Shown here: piece after piece, positions 15,701 through 23,459 of the stretch
How positions within the stretch are numbered: position 1 is the stretch's first letter
How the letters are laid out: the number at the start of each line of letters is the position of its first letter
From: Halobellus sp. MBLA0158
Lineage (GTDB): Archaea; Halobacteriota; Halobacteria; Halobacteriales; Haloferacaceae
Reading direction: 5' to 3'
Assembly: GCF_041477585.1 (NCBI RefSeq)
Contig: NZ_JBGNYA010000001.1
Location: 1,426,001 to 1,490,000 of the forward strand
DNA: 64,000 nucleotides
Notes under the pieces: generated by a model
Database searches by the model: none
What the model was told of the DNA's origin: nothing
Seen by the model: only the letters and a program-made list of their open reading frames with translations
Translations under genes and position numbers: made by a program

Positions 15701-16906
15701 TCACTCGACGGCGAAGTGTTCGACGGCCTCGCGATTGAGTTCGGCGCTCAGCCCCACGCCGTCGGGGAGGGGAATGACCCCGTCGTTCGCGTCCGGCGGG
15801 TGCTGGTAGATCGCGTCGGCGTACGTCGACTCCTTGTCCTCCTGCTGTTCTTTGTACCACTCGGGGATCGGGAAGTACTCCGCCATCGGCGCGTTCGTCG
15901 ATGCCGCGATGAAGTGGAGGTGCGGATTGGTCCCCGAGTGGGGGATCACCGGCACGTCGTGGGTGCTCGCAAGCGCGTCGATCCGCTGGAGCTCGGTCAG
16001 CCCCCCGCATCGATGCACGTCGGGCTGGAGGATGTCGACGGCCTCGCGTTCGAGGAGTTCCTTGTGTCCCCAGCGGGTGAATTCGTGTTCGCCCCCCGAG
16101 ATCGGCACGTCGGTCGACGCGCGGATCTCCGCGTACCCGTCGATGTCGTCGGGGATGACCGGCTCTTCGACCCACTTCAGGTCGTACTTCTCCAAACGCC
16201 CGAGCATCTTCTTGGCGTACCGGACGTTCCAGCCCATGTACACGTCGGCGGCGATCTCGATGTCGTGACCGACGGCCTCCCGGACGGTCCTGACGATCTC
16301 CTCGTTCCGCTCCATCCCCCGGCGCCCGGCCTCGGGGCCGTACTGGAAGCGGAGCTTCATCGCCTCGAACCCCTGTTCGACGTAGTCGAGGGCCTCCCGT
16401 TCGAGCGTTTCGAGGTCGACCGGGTGGAGGTTGCTCGCGTAGGCCGGAATCTCGTCGGTCACCGGGCCGCCCAGCAGTTCGTAGACCGGCTTTCCGGCCT
16501 CCTTTCCGGCGATGTCCCACAGCGCGAGGTCGACCGCGCTGATCGCCTCGACGGCCGCGCCCTTCCGGCCGAACGGGATCGTCGCCCGGTACATTATGTC
16601 CCACAGCCGCTCCCGCTCGCGCGGGTCCTCGCCGACGACGAGCTTCGACAGCGTCTCGTCGACGATGGTCTCGATCGCGCCCGTCGCCCAGTTGCCGTGG
16701 CCGACTCCCGTGATGCCCGCGTCGGTCTCGACCTCGACGACGACGTCGCCGACGGGCCCCATCCACTTCCGCCGGGCCTGGGGGTTGTCGCCCTCGGCGT
16801 TGTTGTACTCCTCGTACTTGCTCATCACCGTGACCAGCGGGAACTCGACGAACTCGCCCCACGAGTCGGTGCTGATCTTGGTCGCAGAGACGTCTGTGAT
16901 CTCCAT
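15701..16906 (-). CDS. rhmD: Enolase-superfamily acid-sugar dehydratase, L-rhamnonate dehydratase (RhmD)-like
   Basis: A 401-residue mandelate racemase/muconate-lactonising-enzyme family protein. VTVMSKYEEY near the N terminus, MKLRFQYGPEAGRRG in the barrel, and ILQPDVHRCGGLTELQRI resemble L-rhamnonate dehydratase. Metal ligands are Asp221 (AADVYMGW), Glu247/248 (WVEEP) and Glu273 (SGGEHEF). The general base candidate is His323 (IPHSG), as in RhmD-type dehydratases that lack the Lys-x-Lys pair. It removes water from a 6-deoxyhexonate to give the 2-keto-3-deoxy acid. It is coupled to the LLM oxidoreductase and followed upstream by a zinc dehydrogenase and the importer. L-Fuconate or a related acid is an alternative substrate. 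Confidence 0.85.
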   Translation of the reverse strand: MEITDVSATKISTDSWGEFVEFPLVTVMSKYEEYNNAEGDNPQARRKWMGPVGDVVVEVETDAGITGVGHGNWATGAIETIVDETLSKLVVGEDPRERERLWDIMYRATIPFGRKGAAVEAISAVDLALWDIAGKEAGKPVYELLGGPVTDEIPAYASNLHPVDLETLEREALDYVEQGFEAMKLRFQYGPEAGRRGMERNEEIVRTVREAVGHDIEIAADVYMGWNVRYAKKMLGRLEKYDLKWVEEPVIPDDIDGYAEIRASTDVPISGGEHEFTRWGHKELLEREAVDILQPDVHRCGGLTELQRIDALASTHDVPVIPHSGTNPHLHFIAASTNAPMAEYFPIPEWYKEQQEDKESTYADAIYQHPPDANDGVIPLPDGVGLSAELNREAVEHFAVE

Positions 16907-17076
16907 CGTGTATCAGTCGCGTGGTTCTCTCGGCGGGTATAAAATGCTTCTGTCGGTCCCGTGCGCGCCGAATCCCGGCGACTCCACTCGGTCCCTCGCT
17001 GACTTCCCGTTCGCTCCGCTCCGGGAATCCCGGCGATGCCTCTCCCCGCCGACCTCGTGGCCGGGCCGGCGCACGG

Positions 17077-18114
17077 TCAGTCCGCGAACTGGAAGATGGG
17101 TTTGCAGGTCTCGGAGCTCAGGAACGCCTCGAACGCCCGTTCCGGGTCGTCGACGCTGAACGAGGTGTCGACGATCTCGTCGACCGCGATCTCGCCGCGC
17201 TCCATCAGCCGGAGCGCCTGCTCGAAGTTCGTCCACGTCGAGCCGTAGGAGGTGTTGACATCGACCTCCCCGCGGACGACGTTCGTGAACGTCACCTCGC
17301 TCGCGCCGTTGGGGATCCCGACCATCACGACCTGCCCGCCCTTCCGCACGTGGTCGAGAGCGGTCCCGACGCCGGTGTGGTGGCCCGTCGAATCGAACAC
17401 GACGTCGAAGCCGACCCCGTCGGTGAACGACTCGGCGCGCGCGTCGAGGTCGTCCGACTGGGCGTTGATCGTCTCGATGCCGAGGTCGTCGAGGAGCGGC
17501 AGCCGATAGGCCGTGTCCTGATCGAGCCCCGAGACGACGACGTTCGCGCCCAGCGAGTCGGCGACGGCGGCCACGAGGACGCCGATGGGCCCCGGTCCCT
17601 CGACGAGGACGTTGTCGCCCGGCGTCGCCTCCGACTGCGTGAGCACGGCGCGGGTGGCGATGCTCGTCGGCTCGGTGATCGCGGCGTGGCGCAGCGGGAC
17701 CTCCTCGGGCACCCGGTGGAGGTGCTCGGGCGCGACGGCGACGTACTCGGCGTAGGCCCCGTCCCGGTGCATTCCCGTGATCGAGAAGTTCTGGCAGACG
17801 TTCGGCTGGCCGTTCTTGCACTGGAAGCACTGGCCGCAGTCGTGGATGGGCTCTTCGATGATCTTGTCGCCGGGCGCGAAGTCGTCGACGGCGCCCCCGA
17901 CTTCGACGACTTCGCCGGCGTACTCGTGGCCCATGATCCGCGGGATCGGGATCCACTCGTAGCCGCCGTCGTACTTGTAGGCGTGCGCGTCGCTCCCGCA
18001 GAGCCCCGCGGTGTGAACGCGCACGAGCACCTCGTCGGCGTCGATCGACGGGCGGTCTCGCTGCTGTGCTTCTACCTCTCGCGGTCCTGTCTGAACGATG
18101 GCTTTCATACTCAT
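17077..18114 (-). CDS. Zinc-dependent MDR-family alcohol/polyol dehydrogenase
   Basis: A 345-residue medium-chain dehydrogenase. Catalytic zinc residues are Cys39 (GLCGSD) and His63-Glu64 (MGHEYAG). The structural zinc site is Cys93, 96, 99 and 107 (CGQCFQCKNGQPNVC). The nucleotide-binding motif GPGPIGVLVAAVADSLGA follows, then FDSTGHHTGVGTAL. It resembles sorbitol, threonine and galactitol dehydrogenases. A second in-frame ATG at 18108 would drop two residues. In this cluster it could oxidise the C4 hydroxyl of the 2-keto-3-deoxy sugar acid to the 2,4-diketo acid, or oxidise the sugar itself. The 170 bp between it and the dehydratase hold only GC-rich non-coding sequence. Confidence 0.9.
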   Translation of the reverse strand: MSMKAIVQTGPREVEAQQRDRPSIDADEVLVRVHTAGLCGSDAHAYKYDGGYEWIPIPRIMGHEYAGEVVEVGGAVDDFAPGDKIIEEPIHDCGQCFQCKNGQPNVCQNFSITGMHRDGAYAEYVAVAPEHLHRVPEEVPLRHAAITEPTSIATRAVLTQSEATPGDNVLVEGPGPIGVLVAAVADSLGANVVVSGLDQDTAYRLPLLDDLGIETINAQSDDLDARAESFTDGVGFDVVFDSTGHHTGVGTALDHVRKGGQVVMVGIPNGASEVTFTNVVRGEVDVNTSYGSTWTNFEQALRLMERGEIAVDEIVDTSFSVDDPERAFEAFLSSETCKPIFQFAD

Positions 18115-18140
18115 ACGCTGTCGGAGTGTCTGCCGGTCGG

Positions 18141-19304
18141 TTACGCCTCGATGCTGTCTGTCGCCTGGTCGGCCGCCCGCTCGCTCACGAGGCGGCCCTT
18201 GAGGAGCTCCTCTGTCGCCGCGTCGAAGAGGTACACGTGCTCGGGCGCGATCGTGAGCGCGATCTCGTCGTCGGTCGCGAGCCCGTGGAAGTCGCCCACC
18301 TTCGCGGTCACGTCGCCGATCGCGGCCGTCCCGTGGACGATCGCCTCGGTCCCGACGGGCTCGACGATCCGGACGTCGGTGTCGAACGCCGGACCGCTCG
18401 AATCGCGGTTGCGGGCCTGATAGAGGTCCTGCGGGCGGAACCCGACGAGCACGTCCTCGGTCGTGATCTCCCGCTCGACGTATTCCTTCGGGATCTCGAA
18501 GGACAGTCCCTCGGAGTCGACCTGGTAGGCGTCGGCCGTCTCGCCGAGCCGCGCCTCGAAGAGGTTCATGTCGGGGCTCCCCACGAACTGGGCGACGAAC
18601 AGGTTCGCCGGCTCGTTGAACACCTCGTCCGGCGAGCCGAGCTGCTGGAGCTCGCCGTGGTTGAGCACCGCGATCCGGTCGGCGATGGTCATCGCCTCCT
18701 CCTGGTTGTGTGTGACGTACGCCGAGGTGATCCCGACCTCCGACTGGAGCTCGTCGATTTCGGTCCGCATCGTCTTGCGGAGCTTCGCGTCGAGGTTCGC
18801 GAGCGGCTCGTCGAACAGGAAGATGCGCGGCTCCCGGATGATGGCCCGACCCAGCGCGACCCGCTGCTTCTGCCCGCCGGAGAGCTGTGACGGCTTGTTG
18901 CCCAACAGCTCCTCGATCTCGAGCATCTCGGCCACTTCTCGCACCCGGTCTTTGATCTCGGAGTCGGTCATTCCGTTGTCCTCCCGGCGGAGGCCGAAGC
19001 CGAGGTTCTGCTCGACGGTCATGTGGGGATACAGCGCGAAGTCCTGGAAGACCATCGCGACGTCGCGGTTCCGCGCCTTCACGTCGTTGACGACGGTCCC
19101 GTCGAACCGGATCTCGCCTTCGGTCGGGTCCTCCAGCCCGCCGATCATCCGGAGCGTCGTCGTCTTCCCGCACCCGCTCGGCCCGAGGAGGACCAGGAAG
19201 TCGCCGTCCGGCACGTCGATGTTCAGGTCGTCGACGGCGACGACGCCGGATGCGTCCGGGTCGCCGAAGACCTTCGTGACACTATCTAGTTCGAGGTGTG
19301 TCAT
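18141..19304 (-). CDS. ABC transporter ATP-binding protein, CUT1 sugar type (UgpC/MsmK-like)
   Basis: A 387-residue ATPase. Walker A is GPSGCGKTT, the Q-loop is VFQDFALYPHMTV, the signature is LSGGQKQR, Walker B is IFLFDEPLANLDAKLR and the switch His is in YVTHNQEEA. A C-terminal TOBE/MalK-type regulatory domain (about residues 240-380) contains VLVGFRPQDLY. It energises uptake of the sugar recognised by the binding protein at 21317. It lies 26 bp downstream of the zinc dehydrogenase start on the same strand and 60 bp after the permeases, so importer and enzymes are co-transcribed or closely linked. Confidence 0.95.
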   Translation of the reverse strand: MTHLELDSVTKVFGDPDASGVVAVDDLNIDVPDGDFLVLLGPSGCGKTTTLRMIGGLEDPTEGEIRFDGTVVNDVKARNRDVAMVFQDFALYPHMTVEQNLGFGLRREDNGMTDSEIKDRVREVAEMLEIEELLGNKPSQLSGGQKQRVALGRAIIREPRIFLFDEPLANLDAKLRKTMRTEIDELQSEVGITSAYVTHNQEEAMTIADRIAVLNHGELQQLGSPDEVFNEPANLFVAQFVGSPDMNLFEARLGETADAYQVDSEGLSFEIPKEYVEREITTEDVLVGFRPQDLYQARNRDSSGPAFDTDVRIVEPVGTEAIVHGTAAIGDVTAKVGDFHGLATDDEIALTIAPEHVYLFDAATEELLKGRLVSERAADQATDSIEA

Positions 19305-19364
19305 TGGAAAGTGCTACCGTCCACCGCATCTTAAAGCTAGCGTCCGAGCCGGACGAGTGTCCGG

Positions 19365-20330
19365 CTATCCCTTGATGGCGCCGCCGGTGAGCCCCTGGAC
19401 GAAGTACCGCTGGATGTACGCGAGTCCGGCCAACACCGGGATCGAGACGATGATCGAGGCCGCCGCGACCACGTTCCACTGGGTGTTGAACCCCTGCACG
19501 AAGGTCAAGAGCCCGGGGGGAACGGTGTACTTCGCGTTGTCGAGGAGCGTCAGCGCGAAGACGAGCTCGTTCCACGCGAGCAGGAACGCGAAGATGAACG
19601 ACGCGATGAGCGAGTTGCGCGCCATCGGCACGAGCACGTACCAGAACGTCTCGAAGGCGCTACACTGGTCGATCCGCGAGGCCTCGATGATGGAGTCCGG
19701 GAAGTCGTCGAAGAAGCCCTTCATCAGCCAGACGACGAACGGCGCCGTCATCGCGCCGTAGATGAGGATCAGCGCGAGGTGGGTGTTGAACAGCCCGAGC
19801 GTCGAGATCAGTTCCCACTCGGGGACCATAATCGCGGTCCCGGGGAACATAAGCGACGCCAGGAGGAGGCTCATCAGGAGGTTCTTGCCCGGGAACTCCC
19901 GCCGCGAGAGCACGTAGGAGGCCCCGGTTCCGAGGACGACCGCGATGAGGCCGGCCCCGACGGCGACCTTGAGACTGTTGACGACGAGCCCCAGCAGGTC
20001 GATGTCGATCGCCGAGGTGACCGTGTATCCGAGGACGTCGTTCACGAGGTCGGAGTAGCCGCCGGCCTGGATCGACGACTCGACCACGAGCCGGAAGCCC
20101 TCCAGCGAGAAGTCCTGCGGGAACACCGTCGGCGGGATCCGCTGGATCTCGGCGGTCGTCTTGAACGCGGTCACGACCATCCAGTACAGCGGGAACAGGA
20201 CGAACACCGCGACGACGAGCGTCAGCAGCCCGATCGCGGCCTTCCGAACGTACGTTCCCGCCGCGGTGTCGTACAGCCACGAGCGGTTCTTGGCGAATTC
20301 CTCGGTCGACGTCGAGTCTGCTTGTGCCAT
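19365..20330 (-). CDS. ABC sugar transporter permease, MalG/UgpE-like
   Basis: A 321-residue inner-membrane subunit with a cytoplasmic N terminus and six predicted membrane helices. These include IGLLTLVVAVFVLFPLYWMV at the start, VLGTGASYVLSRREF, and LNTHLALILIYGAM variants in the core. The EAA-loop contact with the ATPase is visible as EASRIDQCSAFETFWYVLVP. The C terminus QRYFVQGLTGGAIKG is the MalG-type tail. Its ATG overlaps the stop of the upstream permease by one base, so the pair is translationally coupled. Confidence 0.94.
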   Translation of the reverse strand: MAQADSTSTEEFAKNRSWLYDTAAGTYVRKAAIGLLTLVVAVFVLFPLYWMVVTAFKTTAEIQRIPPTVFPQDFSLEGFRLVVESSIQAGGYSDLVNDVLGYTVTSAIDIDLLGLVVNSLKVAVGAGLIAVVLGTGASYVLSRREFPGKNLLMSLLLASLMFPGTAIMVPEWELISTLGLFNTHLALILIYGAMTAPFVVWLMKGFFDDFPDSIIEASRIDQCSAFETFWYVLVPMARNSLIASFIFAFLLAWNELVFALTLLDNAKYTVPPGLLTFVQGFNTQWNVVAAASIIVSIPVLAGLAYIQRYFVQGLTGGAIKG

Positions 20331-21256
20331 CAGTAGTCACCTCGGACTTTGTCGTAGAACTGGATGTAGTAGTACGAGAAGACGAGCAAGACGACGAACA
20401 GCATCACCGACAGGGCCGACGCGAAGCCGACCTCGAAGTCGATGAACGCCGCCCGGTAGATCATCACCGGAAGCGTACTGCTGGAGACCCCGGGGCCGCC
20501 TTTCGTCATCACCCACACCATCGAGAAGTTCCGCACGTTGTAGATGAGCATCAAAAGGAAGCCGATGGCGAGGTTGTACTTCATCATCGGGATGGTGATG
20601 TAGCGGAACCGCTCCCACGGCGTCGCGCCGTCCATCTTCGCCGCCTCGTAGAGGTGCTCGTCGATCCCCTGCAGGGAAGTCAGCGTCAGGAGCGCAAACA
20701 GCGGCGCGAGCCGCCAGATCATCCCGATGATCGGCGGCCACAGCGACAGGTCCGTCGACCCGAGCATCACGATGTACTCGTCGATGACGCCGAGCTGCAC
20801 GAGCAGTTCGTTGATGATGCCCTGGGAGCCGCCGAACATGAACTGCCAGATCGACGCGCCGACGACGCGGGGGAGCACCCACGGGATCAGGACGATCGCG
20901 CTCGCGACGCTCGTGTACGGGAGCTTCTCGTTGAGGAGCCAGCCCATCAGGAACCCGAGCACGATCGCGACCAGGCTGCCGACGGTCACCCACACGAACG
21001 TGTTCCAGAGCACCTGATGGATGTCGGGGTCGGTCCAGATCTCGACGTAGTTGGCGACGCCGACGAACTCCGCCTCCTCCGGGGACAGCAGGCTCTTCTC
21101 GAAGAAGCTCGAATAGATCGCCTGAGCGATCGGATAGAGGATGAACACCCCGACGAGCGCCATCACCGGGAGGATGGGCAGGTAGACCCGAACGCTCTCG
21201 GGAATCCGGTTGCTGGCCCGCTTGTACGACGACCGGGCGTTGTCTACGTAACTCAT
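20330..21256 (-). CDS. ABC sugar transporter permease, MalF/UgpA-like
   Basis: A 308-residue permease with six membrane helices. VYLPILPVMALVGVFILYPIAQAIYSSF forms the first helix. The EAA motif is YEAAKMDGATPWERFRYITIPMM. The last helix lies in the segment SALSVMLFVVLLVFSYYYIQFY. It belongs to the carbohydrate uptake transporter 1 group and pairs with the following MalG-like gene through an ATG/TGA overlap. The binding-protein gene is 60 bp upstream on the same strand. Confidence 0.94.
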   Translation of the reverse strand: MSYVDNARSSYKRASNRIPESVRVYLPILPVMALVGVFILYPIAQAIYSSFFEKSLLSPEEAEFVGVANYVEIWTDPDIHQVLWNTFVWVTVGSLVAIVLGFLMGWLLNEKLPYTSVASAIVLIPWVLPRVVGASIWQFMFGGSQGIINELLVQLGVIDEYIVMLGSTDLSLWPPIIGMIWRLAPLFALLTLTSLQGIDEHLYEAAKMDGATPWERFRYITIPMMKYNLAIGFLLMLIYNVRNFSMVWVMTKGGPGVSSSTLPVMIYRAAFIDFEVGFASALSVMLFVVLLVFSYYYIQFYDKVRGDY

Positions 21257-21316
21257 TGTTGATGAGGATCTGCCTGCGGCTTCACTACCAGCTATAAAAA
21301 GTATTTCGACGCCGGA

Positions 21317-22795
21317 TCAGGCGATCTGCTCGTCGACGACTTCCTGCACCGCGGAGTTGGCCTCGCTACACGCCTCTTCGGCGGTCGCGTTGCCGAGGAC
21401 GACCGGCTGGATGACCTGCGTGTTGATGATGCTCTGGATCTGGGCGATCCCCGAGAACGAGGGGAACCGCGAGGTCCGCGTGAACAGATTGTCGTTCTCG
21501 TAGAGCGTCAGCAGGTCGCCGAACTGGCTCTCGAACAGTTCGGATGGGTCCTCGAACGCGCTCTGGAGCGTCGGCACCCGACCGCGGATGCCCACGTCGT
21601 CCGCCTCGGAGTACGTCCACGGTGCGAGCCGATCGGGCTGATTCCACCAGCCGATGTAGTCGAAGGCGGCCGACCGCTCGGCGGAGCTCTCGGTTCCGTT
21701 GCCCATCATGAAGCCCTGGGCGTTCTGCAACAGGAGGTCCAGGGGCTGGAACTGTCCGGACGGGCTGTCCGGGAGCGGGGCCCGAGTGACCGTGTGGCCC
21801 TCGCCGTCGAGCCACGGCTGCGGGGCGCCGGTGGTCTGGTACACCGCGTTCGCGTGCGAGTACGTGATGAAGATGCCCGATTCTCCCTCCCGCAGGAGCC
21901 GGCCGGCGGCGATGTGGTTGTTCTCCGCCATCGAGTTGGGGAAGAGCCCGGCCTCGGCGATGTCCTGATAGAGCCTGACCGCGTCGACGAATCCGGGCTG
22001 GTCGACGGTCGCCTCCATCGTCTCGGGATCGAAGTACCGTCCCCCGTTGGCGTACACGAAGCCGATGAAGTACCCCGTCGTCAGGCCGAAGTCCGTCCCC
22101 GGCGCCGTGATCGCCGCCGAGACGTCGTCGATCTCCTGCATCTCCTCGCCCAGCTGGATCAGTTCGGGCCAGTTACGCGGCGGGCGATCGAAGCTCGTCT
22201 GTTCGAGGTAGTCCGTCCGGATGTCGATGAACGGACCGAGGTCGGCGTACCCGCCGGGGAGCCCCCACTGGTGCTCGCCGTCGGTGTCGCCCAGGCCCTC
22301 GTACATCATCGTATCGATGTTGGCCTGGATGAAGTGGCTGTTAATCTCTTCCAACTGGTCGGCGAACTCGGACTGGTCGAGCGGTTGGATCGCGTCCGCG
22401 CCGACGTAGTCGGGGATCTGCTGGCACTGGCCCGCCATCACGTCCGGGAGGTTGTCGTTGGCGGCGGCCGAGGCGATGATCTGATACTTCTGTCCCCACT
22501 CCTGGTGCTGGTAACTGACGCTGTGTGTGCCGTAGCTGTCGTAGTTGCCGCTGATGTACTCCCGCTCGGCCGGGATGCCGCCGAACAGCCAGAAGTCGAG
22601 GTTCTGCTGGCTCGATCCGCCGTCCCCGCCGGAGCCGCCGCCGTCGGAACCGCCGCTCCCGTCGGAGCCGCCGTTGCCGCCGCCACCGTTGCCGCCGCCC
22701 CCGCCACAGCCGGCGAGGCCCGCGGCCATCGCGGTTCCCAGTCCAGTCAGATACCGTCGCCTGCCGATCCCCGTCTTCGAACTGTCGTCTGTCAT
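21317..22795 (-). CDS. ABC transporter sugar-binding lipoprotein (CUT1, SBP_bac_1)
   Basis: A 492-residue extracellular solute-binding protein. The N terminus has a Tat twin arginine (GRRRYLTGLG) and the lipobox LAGC with Cys30. A strikingly Gly-rich linker with GGGGG runs, Ser and Asp follows, then the mature domain beginning NLDFWLFGGIPAE. Later parts typical of type 1 solute-binding proteins include NLPDVMAGQ and GESGIFITYSHANAVY. It is the first gene of the importer-dehydrogenase operon, divergent from the LutC gene across 141 bp. Ligand inferred to be a 6-deoxyhexose such as L-rhamnose, from the enzymes nearby. Confidence 0.93.
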   Translation of the reverse strand: MTDDSSKTGIGRRRYLTGLGTAMAAGLAGCGGGGGNGGGGNGGSDGSGGSDGGGSGGDGGSSQQNLDFWLFGGIPAEREYISGNYDSYGTHSVSYQHQEWGQKYQIIASAAANDNLPDVMAGQCQQIPDYVGADAIQPLDQSEFADQLEEINSHFIQANIDTMMYEGLGDTDGEHQWGLPGGYADLGPFIDIRTDYLEQTSFDRPPRNWPELIQLGEEMQEIDDVSAAITAPGTDFGLTTGYFIGFVYANGGRYFDPETMEATVDQPGFVDAVRLYQDIAEAGLFPNSMAENNHIAAGRLLREGESGIFITYSHANAVYQTTGAPQPWLDGEGHTVTRAPLPDSPSGQFQPLDLLLQNAQGFMMGNGTESSAERSAAFDYIGWWNQPDRLAPWTYSEADDVGIRGRVPTLQSAFEDPSELFESQFGDLLTLYENDNLFTRTSRFPSFSGIAQIQSIINTQVIQPVVLGNATAEEACSEANSAVQEVVDEQIA

Positions 22796-22936
22796 GGTAC
22801 GCTATTACAAATCAGACAGGTAGTGGATGATAAATGTACCGGTTTATCGGACCCCGTCTCCGTAACCGTCGACCGCTTCGGCGGGCACCGGCCAACCAAA
22901 AATACATAGCGCGGTAGTCCGATCGAGTAGATACCG
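22796..22936. promoter_or_regulatory. Divergent promoter region between sugar importer and lactate-utilisation genes
   Basis: A 141-bp non-coding region carrying promoters in both directions. A TATA-like AAAAATACATA at 22898-22908 lies about 29 bp before the LutC ATG, and TTGTAATAGC-like A/T sequence precedes the importer start on the other strand. The shared region suggests co-regulation of sugar uptake and lactate oxidation. I see no clear palindrome in it. Confidence 0.5.
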
Positions 22937-23458
22937 ATGTCAGCCTCTCGCGCGACTTTCGAGGCCGCCCTCGACGATCTCGGCGTGACGGTCTCAAGCA
23001 CGGTCCCGGCGGAGTTGCCCGCGCACCTCTCGGAGGTGGTGACGCCGCCGGCGGTCGGCGTGCCCCCCGACGGCGTGTTCGACCGACCGGAGTCGGCGCT
23101 CGCAGAGACGCCGATCGAGGCGGACCCGACGCCCGCCGCCGTCCGCGAGGCGGCCACGGGAGTCACGGGGGCCGACCTCGGCGTCGCCGACTACGGGTCG
23201 CTCGTGCTCACCCCGACCGGACAGGGGAGCGAACTGATCAGCCTGTTTCCCGATCGCCACGTCGCCGTCGTCCGGGCGTCGGACATTCTGGACGATATGG
23301 ACGCGGCGGTCGAGGCGATCGACGAACGGACAGCGGCGGCCGGAGGAAGTGCGATCATCGCCACGGGCCCGAGTGCGACCGCGGACATGGGCGCGCTCGT
23401 CCGGGGCGTCCACGGGCCCGAGTCGGTCCACGTCGTGATCGTCGAGGGGGACGACTGA
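22937..23458 (+). CDS. lutC: LUD domain protein, LutC-like lactate utilisation subunit
   Basis: A 173-residue LUD-domain protein. The conserved core GVTGADLGVADYGSLVLTPTGQGS, then SLFPDRHVAVVRAS and the C-terminal IIATGPSATADMGALVRGVHGPESVHVVIVEGDD segments (given here in part) match LutC/YkgG proteins. With LutA and LutB it oxidises L-lactate to pyruvate in Bacillus. It is followed after one base by the fused LutB-LutA gene, so the three functions are made from one transcript. In this locus it would consume lactate released by the predicted diketo-hydrolase pathway. Confidence 0.85.
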   Translation: MSASRATFEAALDDLGVTVSSTVPAELPAHLSEVVTPPAVGVPPDGVFDRPESALAETPIEADPTPAAVREAATGVTGADLGVADYGSLVLTPTGQGSELISLFPDRHVAVVRASDILDDMDAAVEAIDERTAAAGGSAIIATGPSATADMGALVRGVHGPESVHVVIVEGDD

Positions 23459-23459
23459 G

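Noticed and set aside
14667-16862. Single 731-residue minus-strand protein covering the LLM enzyme and part of the dehydratase
   Set aside because: The first half is an out-of-frame read of the dehydratase. The LLM protein starts at its own ATG (15,698) and the dehydratase has its own intact frame (15,701-16,906), so this is not a fusion.
17077-19173. Apparent 698-residue fusion of the zinc dehydrogenase with upstream Arg-rich sequence
   Set aside because: The upstream part is an antisense-like frame over the ABC ATPase gene; the dehydrogenase begins at 18,114 with a normal N terminus.
22622-22712. Gly-rich repeat in the sugar-binding protein considered as a tandem DNA repeat or assembly error
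   Set aside because: It encodes a Gly/Ser/Asp linker right after the lipobox, which is normal in haloarchaeal lipoproteins, and the frame is preserved.
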